Positions 21,984 to 34,300 of a stretch of DNA of 64,000 nt are shown here, piece after piece. The position numbers and the translations under genes are program-made. The stretch is taken from contig MEHQ01000605.1 of NCBI GenBank assembly GCA_008828725.1, forward strand, positions 780,789-844,788, read 5' to 3'. Position 1 is the first letter of the stretch; each line of letters begins with the position of its first letter. The notes beneath the pieces are model-generated. The model worked only from the letters and a program-made list of their open reading frames with translations, did no database searches and was not told the DNA's origin. This stretch comes from Saccharina japonica (taxonomy: Eukaryota; Sar; Phaeophyceae; Laminariales; Laminariaceae).

Positions 21984-22072
21984 CCCTGTTAGAACTGCAG
22001 TCCCGTTTTGGGGACAAATCACTTAGAATTAGAATGGTTTGTCCCCAAAACGGGACTGCAGTTCTAAAAGGG
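21984..22072. mobile_element. 89-bp MITE with TAA target duplication upstream of GST
   Basis: Arms of about 35 bp begin CCCTGTTAGAACTGCAGTCC on the left and CCCTTTTAGAACTGCAGTCC on the right, read inward, and enclose a 19-bp loop. TAA lies on both sides (21981-21983 and 22073-22075). It sits about 240 bp upstream of the GST start codon, so it may lie in the promoter or leader. Confidence 0.85.
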
Positions 22073-22424
22073 TAACACCCACAATCTCAACTACTGCTGT
22101 CGCGTTCTGTGCTGTTGCTGTGTCTCTGAGCCCCAAGAAGGTCCACCATGCAATCAAGTATGATAGCACCTATGCTGTATATACACACACTATTAACCTT
22201 CGCGCCTGAAACAAGTAGAGGGGCAACCACGACGAGCGATATGAGAGGGGCAGAAGACAAAACCACGTTCCGGGCTTTCGCTGCTTGGAGCCAATAATGA
22301 AAACGGCGAGATGCCGGACACACGCTGTCACTAAAAAAGATCCGTTCCTGCTGTTGCTGCTTTCTGTGCTTTTCTTGTTTGTGTGGCTTTTGTTTTGTTG
22401 TCTATTAATAGAGTAAATACCAGG

Positions 22425-22490
22425 TTTGCTGCTGTGCCTGATGCAACTGTATCAGGCACAGCAGTAGTAGCACAGCAGGTACCAGGTATT
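22425..22490. repeat. Short hairpin with CAGCAGTA/TACCAGGTA motifs
   Basis: GCTGTGCCTGAT and ATCAGGCACAGC form a stem with an 8-base loop (about 22431-22462). It is followed by GCAGTAGTAGCACAGCAGG and TACCAGGTA (22480-22488). Confidence 0.75.
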
Positions 22491-22514
22491 CTTACTGCTG
22501 TAGTTTCGTTCCAC

Positions 22515-22885
22515 GATAACTCTTCTTTTTCTTCATCCCATTTTATTTTTTGACTTCGCCATTTTTTTCTCGTGCCCCCTCCCTGTAGTCGTCACTCAGA
22601 TCTGGGGTCGCATAGTAGGCTCGTCTCTCCCTCCCCCCCCGACCCGACTACGACGGTATTACGTGGCTTGTATATTTATCGCGAGAAGGGCTCAGCACTT
22701 TCTTCCCTCGTCGACTCGCGCCGAGTCGTGCTTTACCCACGCTAAAGTAGGCGCTCTCGACAGTTGGTGTCATTTGATAAATATAAACTTCATGCAGAGT
22801 ATCAAACCCTCGACATCGTCGAGCGCTGTATCAGTGGTATTCGAGGTTAACCACTGCAGTAGATCACTTGGGCGACGGACAAAAC
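22515..22885 (-). repeat. tRNA-headed SINE, long copy
   Basis: Minus-strand reading gives a degenerate tRNA-like head (B-box relic GAGGGTTTGATACTC), CACCAACTGTCGAGAGCGCC, TAGCGTGGGTAAAGCACGAC, the common body GTCGACGAGGGAAGAAAGTG, and the tail AATGGGATGAAGAAAAAG. It matches the copy at 10.1-10.4 kb throughout its length. Confidence 0.7.
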
Positions 22886-22889
22886 ATGA

Positions 22890-23990
22890 AAATCACTACA
22901 TAAAGTAAAATCATAAAAGGATACGTGGTTCGTTCCGGATTTTGAAGCGGAGACGGGACACACGCGACTTAGCATTCTCAAACCTGATCAAACCCCCACT
23001 TGGGAGCAACCGTGCAAACTTGAGGACAAACGGCAGAGCCAAGAAGAGAGGTAGGAAACGAGGAGAGTTCGAGTCAAATCGAGTCTCGGAAATACTCACG
23101 TTTCGTTGAATGTGGATGGGGGAGGGGCAACAAAAAGCTAGCAACGAATGTGAGCAATAGGGTTGTGGCTAAGACGGAAGGGGCGTCATGGTCGCGATGG
23201 GACGAGCAGACTGATGTGTCTGCTAGGTCACATCTGTACCACACGGTCCAGTGTAGGTGTCGGGGATTCCAGTGGATGGCCGGGACGAGCTTGCGTCTGT
23301 GGCACAGCCACCGCGGCCAGCTCGAGAGAGCTTGGGACAAAACAACCACTGCGAGCAGAGTCAAGCTCTTCCGCTCCTGCACACTCCAGGTTAGCCATTG
23401 CGCTATGTACTGCAGGTCTGGCACTCAAGGGCGTAAGCGACGACAGACACACAGCGGACAAATATATGCATACACAGCCTAGCGCATAGTGGAACCCTAT
23501 ACATGCACCCGGCTGTGAAGAGGCTTCTTCGCTGAAGGCAGCAAGTACCTTCGCGCTTCGCACTCGGTCTTGCCCCGGTATTACCGACGTATCGTCAATC
23601 TCAATATTCATGGTAAGCCAAGTACCTCGTAGGAGCCTTATCACACCGACTAATAGGCACGAAGAACTCACTGAAGGAAACCAACGAAGCTGCTCGTTTG
23701 TTGTGCATGCACAACAGGAGCCTACGTACCGTAGGTGGAAGCGAAGGTGGGGCTGCGATAACTCCGTGCTTTCTTCGTGGCGTACTACGGTAGGCAGGCG
23801 GAGCCGTAGGCGCTACGTACGACGTCAGAGTGGAAAAAGGTCTAAAACGTAAAAAAAATGAACGAGGAACATCTCAAACCTACACTATAACGTCAGCTAC
23901 CCGTTACTTATACTGAAGGCTGGTCGAAGGGGAAGGGGAGCACTACGGGCGGGGGGGGGGGGGGTAACAAGGGCACCACCGGAGGCCGTA
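22890..23990. other. Unassigned stretch
   Basis: A 21-codon minus frame starting at ATG 23611 in good context and ending at an AAG/GTACTT donor (23549) could be an exon, and short open segments follow to 23228. I recognise nothing in them. A G18 tract lies at about 23949-23966. Confidence 0.25.
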
Positions 23991-25651
23991 GGGACTTAAA
24001 AGATGCTTCGGAACTCCGAAATACACCACGAACCAGTTCCCGGTCTGGCGGCACTGACGGCAGTGGAATCCGTAGATGTCGGAGTCGTTTAGGGTGACGG
24101 GAGAAGGTTTGTCTTGATCGGGCCCGGGTCGTCGAGGATTGGGACGATGTAGAGGGTTTCTTAGAGAGGCATGCGGGGAGGCACGATGAGTGATCTTACC
24201 CAGTCACCAGCGGTCATTGCGGGCCTTGTGCCAAAGGTGCGTTCCGGCACAGGCTGGAAATTTGAAGCAGTAGAGCCAAAGAGTGCGTGGGATGGGTCCG
24301 TAACCGGCGACGAGAAAACGTTCACTCCAGGACCACGGCAGTTAGAGATGGGCGGCACCAATGTGCCCCTGACGGTATAGGTGGTGGATCTGACTGTGCA
24401 GCGCTGATGTGCCCAACAATTTCCGAATAATGTGACGTCGGAAATATGTTGTCGGGTGTGGATTCAGTTCGTGTTCCCAGAAAAAGCTGAGGAGTCTTGT
24501 CCCATGAGCTTCAAATATCACCGCAATGATGTCACGACGTCCGCGAACGCATTGACGACCCGCCATTTGTTTGGTCTCGAGGCGCTCCGGCGGCGGTGAT
24601 ATGTCGCCGGGGCGACGCGGTCCTGGGAAGACTGTTTGTGCAGGAATATATGCCATTTTAATACGATCGGCCGAAAGGTGTTCGGGTAGGAGTTAGGGCT
24701 TACATCGAACGGCGGAAGCGCGGCGCGGCCCAGCACCTATGCAGGAGGGCCGAGATTGAGGAGGTAGTCTTCAGGAGGACCGATGTCGTGGGTGTCGGAG
24801 GACGGCATAGGGACCTACGGTGGGGGTTGTGAACGGGCTTATTCAACCCACGAGGGAACTTTAAACATCGGTGCCTTTCTTGGCCACTTGGCGAACGGTG
24901 GCAAGCGATGCTGTAGATCCACGCCCAACCACCGACGGCGAACGGGGGAAATCGGCGAAAGGCACCCATGATGGTGCGTTACGGCGGTTAAGACGCGAGA
25001 CGGCGATCGCGATATATTTGCGGACGGTGCGGTGCAAGTGTTGTGGACCGTCGATGGCGAGGTAGAGGTGGCTCAGTTGGTCTTGGTCCAAGGTATAATG
25101 CCTGCCAATGTTGAGGGGGGTTGGCACTGGTGAGGGGGGGAGGAGAAGAAGGCAACTCATGTGTGATTCGTCGAGAGCAAGTCCTGTACTTGGCGCTGAC
25201 GGAGTTGGTATAGGAGTTCCCGACGTATGGCAGCTGTACGTCCGAGTCAGCAGAGTGTTTGTTGGCCGCCATGGCGAGTATCTGCGCCATCTTGTGACTG
25301 ACGCGCTTGACTCCCCCTTTGGCGCAGGATTGGAAGAAGCCGAGAGTGGTCGCGTTCATACCGTAGATGGCCGGCGGAACTTTCGAGTAGAGCTATAGTC
25401 CATGTTGTCGGAAATAAGGGTAATCCCTAGATTCGAGAGATGTAGCGTTCGATAGGAATGTCAGCGGTGCCCCATTACAGGGGGTCGAGCTTTGGCTCTG
25501 GCATACATGTCGGTGCGACGCCTGAAACGTTCGGTGAAGATGCGGCTGTAGGCGTTGCTCCGCTGTATAATATGTAGGGGGAAGAATACATCGGTACCGA
25601 CGAGGATGCTGGGGGCCCTTGGTTGAATCATCCCACGGTAGGGGAGCAGCG

Positions 25652-25830
25652 GGATTTTCTGAGCTCCTCACATGAGGAGCTCAATATTTCACCCGGAACA
25701 TGACTTCGGAAACATTCGTTCGCGGAACCCGACCAAACCTCCCAATGCGGTAGCCCGAAAACAAATATACCAGTAAATAAATAATAGTATCGGGTGGTTA
25801 CTCACGTGAGGAGCACAATCGGTTATAAAA
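25652..25830. repeat. Repeat family E copy inside the gypsy relic
   Basis: TTTCTGAGCTCCTCACATGA, GGAGCTCAATATTTCACCCG and the closing CTCACGTGAGGAGCACAATC match the 5.36-kb copy. It interrupts the pol relic, so it inserted later. Confidence 0.65.
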
Positions 25831-28684
25831 TATTGAGCCTAAAAGTGGTACCCCTACCGTGGGATTGCCCGGTTATGAGGGGAAAATAATAGGGCGTTTT
25901 CGTCGGTTTTGGCACGAAGTCTAATGCGCCTGGCGCTTGAGGCTGCGGAGGAGTCACCACCTGGTGGAGATGTCCATTTTGATGCATAACAAACACCATA
26001 TGACTGCTGAGTGTGCGGGAAACATTCAAGTGATAGGAGCTGGTGGCGTGGCACGTGTGCATGATCCACGAGCGCATCGACATTGTAAACTCGACTCGCG
26101 GGAGTTGGTCGGCAAGTGCAGAGAGGGGTCATTGTCAGCACAGCATGATAGGGGCATGAGCGGTCGGGGAACCGGAAGGATGGTATCGTCGTGAATGGTG
26201 AAGAGTTGTGACGAGGACAAATGCCTCGGAAATAAGTGGGTGGAGGAGCGGGAAGATGGTGTCGAGAAGGCTGTCCGGCGGCAGAGACGGGAAGTGCAGT
26301 ACAAATAATTCGACAGTGGCGGAGCAAAGAGGCTGGGAGCTTTGTTCGAGTGCCAAACCCGTTTGGGTGTGGTGATCAGTGCGGGCACGGACATGGACGT
26401 CATCGTCGGGCTCCGCGCCTTGCTCCGGAAGGCAAAGCGAAGATGGCGATGAAACCCGGGCGGGCACAATGTATTTGCGAATTTAGTCCTGAGACAGGGA
26501 GCTCTAGCGGAGAGAAACCTCTCGCGGAGCGGGACTGCTCCCGGTTGCGCCAAAGGAGGCTTGAGGCGACTGGAGTCTGGGGAGGAGTGGCTATGGGTAG
26601 TACACGTTCGTTGACGCCGCAGCAAGGGCCTGGTCTGAGGCGTATGTGTGCGGCGGCGAGGCGGTAATGATTTCGAAATCGCGGTAGCGGAGTTTCGGCG
26701 GTCAAGCCACTACTCCGTAGGTGAAGTTACGACGGCGGCGGTGGAGCGATGACGGGTCCGAGAACAAATCAGACTCAACGAGAGAAGGGGAACGGTCCTA
26801 TCCGAGACATACGAGGTGGGCGATGGGAAGACGGCGGGAAGCCTACAGGTCAAGCCCGGAGAAACGCCAGCGGCCACACCGACGTTCTCGGAACTGGACG
26901 GCGCTTCAGCGGGAAGAATCGTGGGCATAAAGGTGCCTGATCGAAACACTGCGGGGCGAGTCGGCGGCGGCGTCTTGGACAGGACGTGGGCGGACGCAAA
27001 AGCGGTAAATCGGGCCGGCGACCGAACCTTGAGCAGAACTTGGGCCGACAGAAAGGCGCAAGACGATTCGGGGGCGTCGTCTTGAAGAGACATTGCGGCG
27101 ACGAAGGGTTTGGGTAGGCGGAGGGAGCCAGCAGTATCCATTTGTGACCCGTGGTAACAGAAGTTACCGAAGTCATGTTCGGGGCAAGAAAGGCGAGAAA
27201 CGGGAATTCTGAAACTATGGGGACGGATCCGTCCGGTTGATCTTGCTCGAGGGTGCCGTTGCGCGGCTGCCGTCACAGTACAAGCGGAAAGGGTGGGTGT
27301 TGTCCGCGGCGGAGTCTCAACCACGTCAAACCAATATCGGAGGGGAGGCGAAGTTTTCGAGGACTTGTCGGACGACGACTTTCACAACCGAGGCGTATGC
27401 GAAGTTGATGCCGTGCTGGCTTGAGGAGGGTCTTGATGGGGCGAGTACGAGTGGACATGTTCGCGATTAACTTGCGGTAGTAGCCAAAATACCCGAGGAG
27501 CGAATTGAGTTGCTTGGCGGTTTTCAGTATTGGCCGTGTTGTTGAGGGCGGCGGCCTTCGCGGCATTTTGACTAATACCAGCGGAGGAGGTAGCGTGTCA
27601 TAGGAAATCTGCGTGGGTGGCGACAGGTTTTTCCTGTGACAGGGATGCGTTCAAGGTTGTGCTTTCGGAGGCGTTCGAAGAGGGTCCGGGTGTCGTTAGC
27701 GTGGAAAGCAGGGTTGGGGTCGCACATGTTGACGCCGTCGAGCTAGGTAGCGACGCGCTCGAGATCAAACATGGTGTCGTTGACGATCCCGACGAAGCGA
27801 ACGGGCGCAGCGCTGCTCCCCTGTGGCACGACGAACCATTCAAAGAGTGAGGTGGGTGTGCAGAACACGATGACAGAGGATGATGTCTTCATCGATGTTG
27901 AATTCGTGGAACGAAGACACAAAGCCCAGCATGAAGAATATGCGGCCTTTCCCAACATAATAGAGAACCTCATCGGTGAGGGTGCTAGGGCGTTGTCCGA
28001 GGGAGCTGGAAACATTATTTTTCTTTGCAGGTGAAGGTACTTCGGACACTTTTTTCTGTTTTGGTGAGGTCGAGTATTGTATACGGGTAGCGCCCATGTA
28101 CTGGTTAAGCACGGCATAGGTCTGCTGGCGATGACTGGGTTGATCCGGAACGGACGAGAGGTGACTGGGGGACCGTCGGCTGGAACGAAAATCTTGAACG
28201 GCATGAGGAAACAAGAGCCGAAGTCGGTCTTGGGCGTGGAGAAGGCGTCGGCAAACGCCGTTGTCCGAAACACTATTGGCGTATAGTGACCAACCGGAAC
28301 CGTGGTTGTCGAATGTGATGTCCCGAAAATGATAAGAGAGCCGGTCCCAGAGGCGAAGGGGCCTTGTTTTCTGGTCTGCATCCAAGCGCGGTAGGAGATT
28401 TTGGTAGCGGGGAAAAGGAGGAGAAGAGATGTCGCGGACGGGTGTCCGTCGTTGGCCACAGGCATGGTGCCATGGAGGGCGTGGAGGGCGGTGGTAGAGA
28501 GGCTCGTCAGGGGCTCCATGCAAGGGTGTGCAAGGGCGGATTATGGTATTTGTACGAGCAGATAATAACAAATGCCAAGGAGTTTCTCGAGCTCAAGGTC
28601 TGTATTGCTTTGTGGGGCGGAGGCTGCGACACGGCGGCGGCGGCCGCGGCAGTGACGATGCCGGTGCCGGCGTCTCATCGCCCC

Positions 28685-28775
28685 CCCCCCTCCCCCCCCT
28701 GTTATCCTTCTCCTCTTCCTCCTCCTCCTCCTCCTCCTCCTCTTCCTCCTTCTCCTCCTCCTCCTCCTCATATCC
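28685..28775. repeat. CCT/TCC microsatellite
   Basis: Pure to imperfect TCC runs, giving Glu-rich or Arg-rich artefact frames. Confidence 0.9.
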
Positions 28776-29164
28776 TCTCCCCTCCCGTTCCTTTTCCTCT
28801 TCCCGCCTCTCGTACGTCTTGAGCACCTATTGCTCCAGTATTAGGCGGGTTTCCACCAGCAAAACATTATGCTCTTTCGCGTACCGTTCCGCACTCATAC
28901 CCGCCTCGGGTGTCGGTCCCGGCGGCGGGGTCGGCGGTGGCTGAGTCAGTACTGTTAACGGCAGCGGCGGCGGTGGTGGCGGCAGTACCAGTGGCGGTGC
29001 TTCCAGCTCCTCGTCTTGCTCCGCACTCATATCCACCGCGGGTGGTGATTCCAGCCGTGGAGTCGCCGGCGGTCCCAGCAGCGTTGTTAACGGCGGCTGT
29101 GGCGGCGGTGACAATGGCGGCGTCGTTGGCGGCGACAGTGCTGGCGGCGGGTCCTGCTGACACC

Positions 29165-29475
29165 GCTGTTGCGGCTGCTGCTGTTGATATGGCTGTCGCT
29201 GCTGCTGCTGCCCGTACTGCTGCTGCTGCTGCTCCGGCTGCTGCTGCTGACACTGCTGTTGCGGCGGCCGCTGCTGCTGTTGCTGCTGCTCGCACTGCTG
29301 CTGCCCGTGCTGCTGCGGCGACTGCTGGTGATACTGCTGCTACGACTGCTGCTGCCGATCTTGCTGTTTAGGTTGCGGTTGCTGCTGCTGCCCGTACTGC
29401 CGTTGGGGCTGCTGCTGTTGCTGTTATTGCTGCTGCCCATACTGCCGTTGCGGTTGCTGCTGCACATACTGCTGC
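29165..29475. repeat. CTG-rich tract, Gln-rich on the minus strand
   Basis: About 300 bp of interrupted CTG units. On the minus strand it reads as a Gln-rich stretch broken by two TAA codons and continues into a Pro-rich segment (LTVLTQPPPTPPPGPTPEAG), which I take as the gag of the gypsy relic. The Leu-rich plus frames are shadows. Confidence 0.7.
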
Positions 29476-29929
29476 CGCGAAAGTACAGGGTGTACGTCCC
29501 TTTTCCGTTATTCCACGATGTTCTTCGCCCACTAGAGTTTACAATCTAACAGGTTGATTCAGACCACTTCTCTCGCAGGCATAGCAACCTATTGGAAGGT
29601 GGTCCTAACAGGTTCGTAACACGATCTATACTGATCTACTAAAGCAGATTTTTCTGCGAAAATTGCGTCCAGAATCTCCTGCAATCGTGCCGTCTTCTTA
29701 ATTTATTCTTCCTGCTCCAAACGAGACGTATCTATAAGCGCCCATCTTCTGGCGCTATTTTGACGCTCCACTTCCCACCAAAAGCCCGAATCCTCTTGCG
29801 CTCGCTTCAGTTCGTCGTGCTTACAATTTGCGGTCGATTCCATATTTTACGACGAAATGCCTACTTCCACTCTACCCAAGTGTGTGCTATCACCGACAAA
29901 CTTCCCAGCTTCAAAGGATCGCAGCTACA

Positions 29930-30240
29930 GGCTGGCTCAAGCATTTCACCCCTATTTTGACAGTGGCTAAAGTCCACGCCGTGTTTTGGAGATGCACCCG
30001 GAACTTTGGTGCCCATGTTCTGTGAACTCCTCCCGACCCGTTGACGGTTGGTTTTTATTTGTTGTTTTGTTTTCGCCATATATATATATACTTCGTATAT
30101 ATTATTTGTTTTCGGAGATTTGGGTCTTATGGGCTCCCGATTTTTCGGCGGCGAAAAACCAAACCAAACCCATTTGTACATCATCCGGCATGGGCATATA
30201 TATCACACGAGGACAATTGGAGCTTTGTGCAGTAAAAACG
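29930..30240. repeat. Repeat family F copy
   Basis: Aligns with 13225-13420 (see there). It also contains a TATATATATA run (30080-30091). Confidence 0.5.
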
Positions 30241-30249
30241 TGTAAATTC

Positions 30250-30670
30250 CGGCATCGCGTCGGAATAATTAATTTCATTATATAACCGATTTTTGGCGTT
30301 AAATATGACTTACTATTGGTTATACGCAGTCCTATCTTCGAATCTTTGCACACGCCTTGGACCACCTGCAAGCGGCTGGTCCAGAAAAACAAAAACGGGA
30401 AAACATATACATATTCCTACGGAACCACCTGACAATGATTGACCTCTTCGAAGGCCTGTGACTGGTCGAGCCACATTTTCGGCGGTACCATCAGTCCTAG
30501 GAGCTTATAAACAGAACTGGCGATGTCACCCTCTTCCATTGTTCATGCCGTTCAGCATGATACCAAAAATGTGAGATTTGAGTTACTATTGCATGCGGCA
30601 CTCGTGGCTGATGAAATCTGATGTGTTATGCATGAACCAGCTCGTACGCGATATTGAATCCTCAAGTCAG
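30250..30670. other. Unassigned stretch left of the foldback element
   Basis: Nothing recognised. Confidence 0.4.
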
Positions 30671-31065
30671 AGCGTCGTTTTTCATTCAATTTTGTCAAAA
30701 GCCTTTCGCCGCCAGTTTATCCGGAACGCGCCCTCAAAATAAATGCATACATTATGGCGGGGTACTTTTTCGTTTGTTTCATATAACGACACTAGCCAAA
30801 AATAGGTATACCTACGCCTTTCGAGCCTTTTATAGGTACAAGGCGCATTGCACACGAGAAAATACTTCCTGGCCCCGCCTGATAATGGGCCAGCGCCCCA
30901 TCGTACCTACAAATGGCTCTAAAGGCCGAGGTACACCTATTATCAGCTATTCAACTTCCGCGTCACCTATTTTGGCTTCAAGTGCACCTATAAAGGGCGA
31001 TAGACAGACGGCCACACTAGATACCAGGACTGTCAACAAGCCGACCGTACCTGTCAACCAGCTGA

Positions 31066-31070
31066 CCGTA
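31066..31070 (+). repeat. Copia target-site duplication, left
   Basis: CCGTA immediately before the 5' LTR; the same five bases follow the 3' LTR at 36980-36984. Confidence 0.92.
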
Positions 31071-31297
31071 TGTTCGTTTGGATCGTGTCAGCAACGACGG
31101 TTACAAAAGTTGTAGAGGGTTGCGTTTATATTCGCAGGCGTTATTATGGAATTCTGCTTAGTGCAGGAGGAGAGTTCGAGCACTCCGCTCTCTCTCCGCT
31201 CTCTCTCTCTCGCTCTGTCCTCTAATGCAACGACCTTAAAACATCTCATCAGACTGCTGGGAAGTCAGGGCATCCAGATTTGCAATCTACGAATACA
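31071..31297 (+). repeat. Copia 5' LTR
   Basis: Starts TGTTCGTTTGGATCG and ends ...CTACGAATACA, against CTACGAACA in the 3' copy. A CTCTCTCTCCGCTCTCTC pyrimidine tract lies near 31190-31215. No obvious TATA box. Confidence 0.93.
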
Positions 31298-31352
31298 CTA
31301 GTGTGGGTTGTCAAAAGCTTGACGTTGTCAGGTCTGGAAGAAGAAGTCAAGA

Positions 31353-34300
31353 ATGGCTTCCGGGTCGGCTCAAGACGAGCTAGGCCTTCCCAAAGATGAG
31401 GTTCAACAGCTGAGGCATGAGTTTCAGCTGGTGGTCAAGCATTGGCAAGTGTCAACGATGCATGCCATGAGGGACGTGATCGCCGAGTTCACGAGGAACA
31501 AAGGCCGATCTGAGTCCAACAGTGCTGGGAGCAGCGCTGCTGGAAGGGAAATCCCACGAGGGGCTGAACCCTCTGCTGTTGTACGAGAAACTTCTGCTGC
31601 TGCTGGAGGCGTGGCAGAAGATACAGCAGCTGGAAGAGAGACCATTTTGCGTGGGGATGCCTCGCGCAATCTCGGAGCGACGGGACGCAGAGAGGCTGCT
31701 GTTCCTGTCGAGGTGGGCCCAGCCAGGGGCCAGCCTGACCAGCCAAGGAGGGCTGGTGAATGGGATGAAATCCCAGATGGTGAGTTGGGTGGTGGTTTTG
31801 ATCTGCCCATCTCGCGCCATTTTTCCTACAAGCACAGCGCTGCTGTAGCGAATAGCCCAAGAAGGGCAAATCCCACTCCTGTAACAGAGACTACTGCTGC
31901 TGTTGGAGCATGCATTGGCCAATCGGAGTCCGGCAGCGCGGAGAGTAGCGCTGCTGTATGGAATAGCCCAAGAAGGGCAGGACCCACTCCTGTACGTGAG
32001 ACTCTTGCTGCTGTTGGAGCAGCCATTGACCAATCGGAGTCCGGCAGCGCCGAGAAAAGCGCTGCTGTAGGGAAGAGCCCACAAGGGGCAGGACCCATCA
32101 CTGCTGTACGAGGTACTACGGCAGGAGGAGAGATGATTTTTCGTGATGATGACTCGCGGGATTTCGGATCGACGGGACGCGGGAAAACTGCTTCTTGTCG
32201 AGGTTGGCCAGCCAGGGGTCAGCCATACCGGCCAAGGAGGTCTGGTAAGAGGGGTGCAAGCCCCAGCGGTGAGTCCCGTAGAGACTCAGCCGCGACTGCC
32301 GGTGGCAATGGCAGCAGCGCCAGGGCCACCGAAGGTAGTACTTTCGTAGGGAAGTGCTTCAAGTGTGGCAAGAAGGGCCATATGATCGAAAACTGTAGAG
32401 AGAAGCGGTGCAGTGGTTGCAACGGACTGGGGCACTCTGGCGATGTTTGCCCCACGCCGAAAGAAGAGGCTGTGCTGTCGATGGCGAGCGAGGTTGGAGC
32501 GAAGGACGTTGATATTGGTACGGCCCAGACTTCAGCTTTCAAGGCCGAAAAGACAGGCAAGTGCAGTGATGGTTTGGGCAGAACGGGGGAAGAAGAGTCG
32601 GCTTGGCAGGTAGGAGACGAGGCCTGGATCTGCGATAGTGGAGCGTCTACTCACATGACGCCCTCAGCAGATTGCATGCTCAACTACAGAGAATGCAACC
32701 TAAAACTGCGCATCGCCGATGGTTCAACTCGCTCCATCGAAGGATACGGTGATGTTCGCTTTGTCTTTCGGTCCGGAAACGGTCTCGTACAAGTGCTGAT
32801 GACTAACGTTGTGCACGTGCCAGACCTCCGCTATCACCTATTTTCCCTGCCCACTCTCGTCAAAAACGGCCATACGTTCGAAGGACGCCCCTCGGGGATT
32901 GTAGTCCGGCTCAAGTCAGAGCGTTCGATCGTGTTTCCGTTGAGTAGGACCCTGTACAGCCTTTACGGCTACCGGGTCGACAGCAGTAATGGGGAAAATG
33001 CCTGTGCTGTACTCGCCCCAGGGCAACAGCCCAGTAAGCCCGCGATCGACATCAACGACTACCACTGCGCGGCTGGACACTCCCACGAGGTTCTACTCCG
33101 CAACACCGCGGAGCAGCAAGGAATCGTCCTCAAGGGAAACCTGCTGGAATGCAGGGGGTGCTCCATGGCGAAGGGACTTCGCAAGAACATCAAGCAATTC
33201 ACGCACGCACGAGTGGGTAAGAAGCTCGGGAGGGTGTTTGTGGATTTGAGTGGCCCCAAGGTGGTAGAGTCTCTCGGCAGGAAGCGGTACACTCTCATTG
33301 TGCGCGATGACTTTTCACGGTATACTTGGGTGTATTTCATACGCCACAAGTCGGACGCCGCGGAATTGTTCGAGCAGTTCCTCGCGGATTCTCGCGCAGA
33401 CGATGTCCCTTCGAAAGTGGTCATCGTCCGATCGGACGGGGGTGGTGAATTCCGTGGGGGGAAGTTTGGAGACCTGTGTAGAACACGAGGGATCAAGCAG
33501 GAATTCACGACGGCAGACAGCCCCCAGTTTAATGGGGTAGCAGAGCGCGCGCTAGGCTTGATTGAGACGGCCGCAATGGCGGGCCGAATCCAGGCTCGCG
33601 AGCTATACCCCGGCGCGCAACTACCTGCAACTGAGTCGTTGTGGGCTGAAGCGTCGCACTGGGCGTGCGATGCTTTGAACCGTACAGCAACCACCGCTAA
33701 CCCCGAGAGCAAGTCACCATACGAGATGTGGTATGGTAGACCCCCCCCGGTAGTACTTCTACCTTTCCTCAAGCCTGGCTACTGCAAGGTGAAGAGGGAG
33801 AACAAGTCCCAGGCGAAAGCACAGGAGTGTTTTTACCTTGGCCCTGCACCCAACTACCCCCGAGACTCGGTGCGAGTGCTGACTAGACACCGTACCGTAC
33901 TGATCACGCGCAACATAACCTGGCAGCGCGTGTCACCTGCACCACCTGTACCTGCCCAGTCGAGTGACTCCCTGTCTATGGAAGAGGGGGGGTCCGAGGC
34001 AGACGACGGAAGCACGTCAGATCGAGGTGGTGGGGGGGTGGTGCATGAGCTGGACGAAGGTTTGGCTCGCCTGAACGACCTCGATTTGACGTGGGGGTTC
34101 GATCTGGACGCGTTTTTGGAGGAGCGCGCCCAGCAGGCACCTGCCGCCGGCGATGCCGGCGACGGGAATTCAGAGACGACGGGCTCGTCTCAAGGGGGCG
34201 CGGTGGGCGCCTCCTCGGCCCCGGTAGGGAGGGTCGAAACAGCCGAGACGACGGGCTCGTCTCAAGGGGGCGCGGTGGGCGCCTCCTCGGCCCCGGTAGG

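Larger units (their letters stand above)
24000..29480 (-). pseudogene. Decayed Ty3/gypsy retrotransposon
   Basis: Minus-strand order is a Gln-rich gag-like region (about 29470-28830), then pol. RT is recognisable at about 28150-27650: SRPFRINPV for the substrate-binding start, and VFCTPTSLFEWFVVPQG for the palm. The YLDD box is destroyed (in-frame TAG and Asp to Gly, about 27745). Next comes LLGYFGYYRKLIANMS (about 27520-27450), typical of the RT/RNase H connection. At 25240-25190 LPYVGNSYTNSVSAKY resembles the end of an integrase core. Frames change repeatedly and stops are frequent. No LTRs were found. The element is inactive. Confidence 0.7.

Noticed and set aside
23228..23671. Possible small spliced gene starting at ATG 23611
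   Set aside because: Good start context and a possible donor, but the remaining segments have no motif, and phase could not be verified.
29169..29549. Leu-rich plus-strand protein
   Set aside because: Shadow of the CTG tract; the minus strand gives a Gln/Pro-rich gag-like reading instead.
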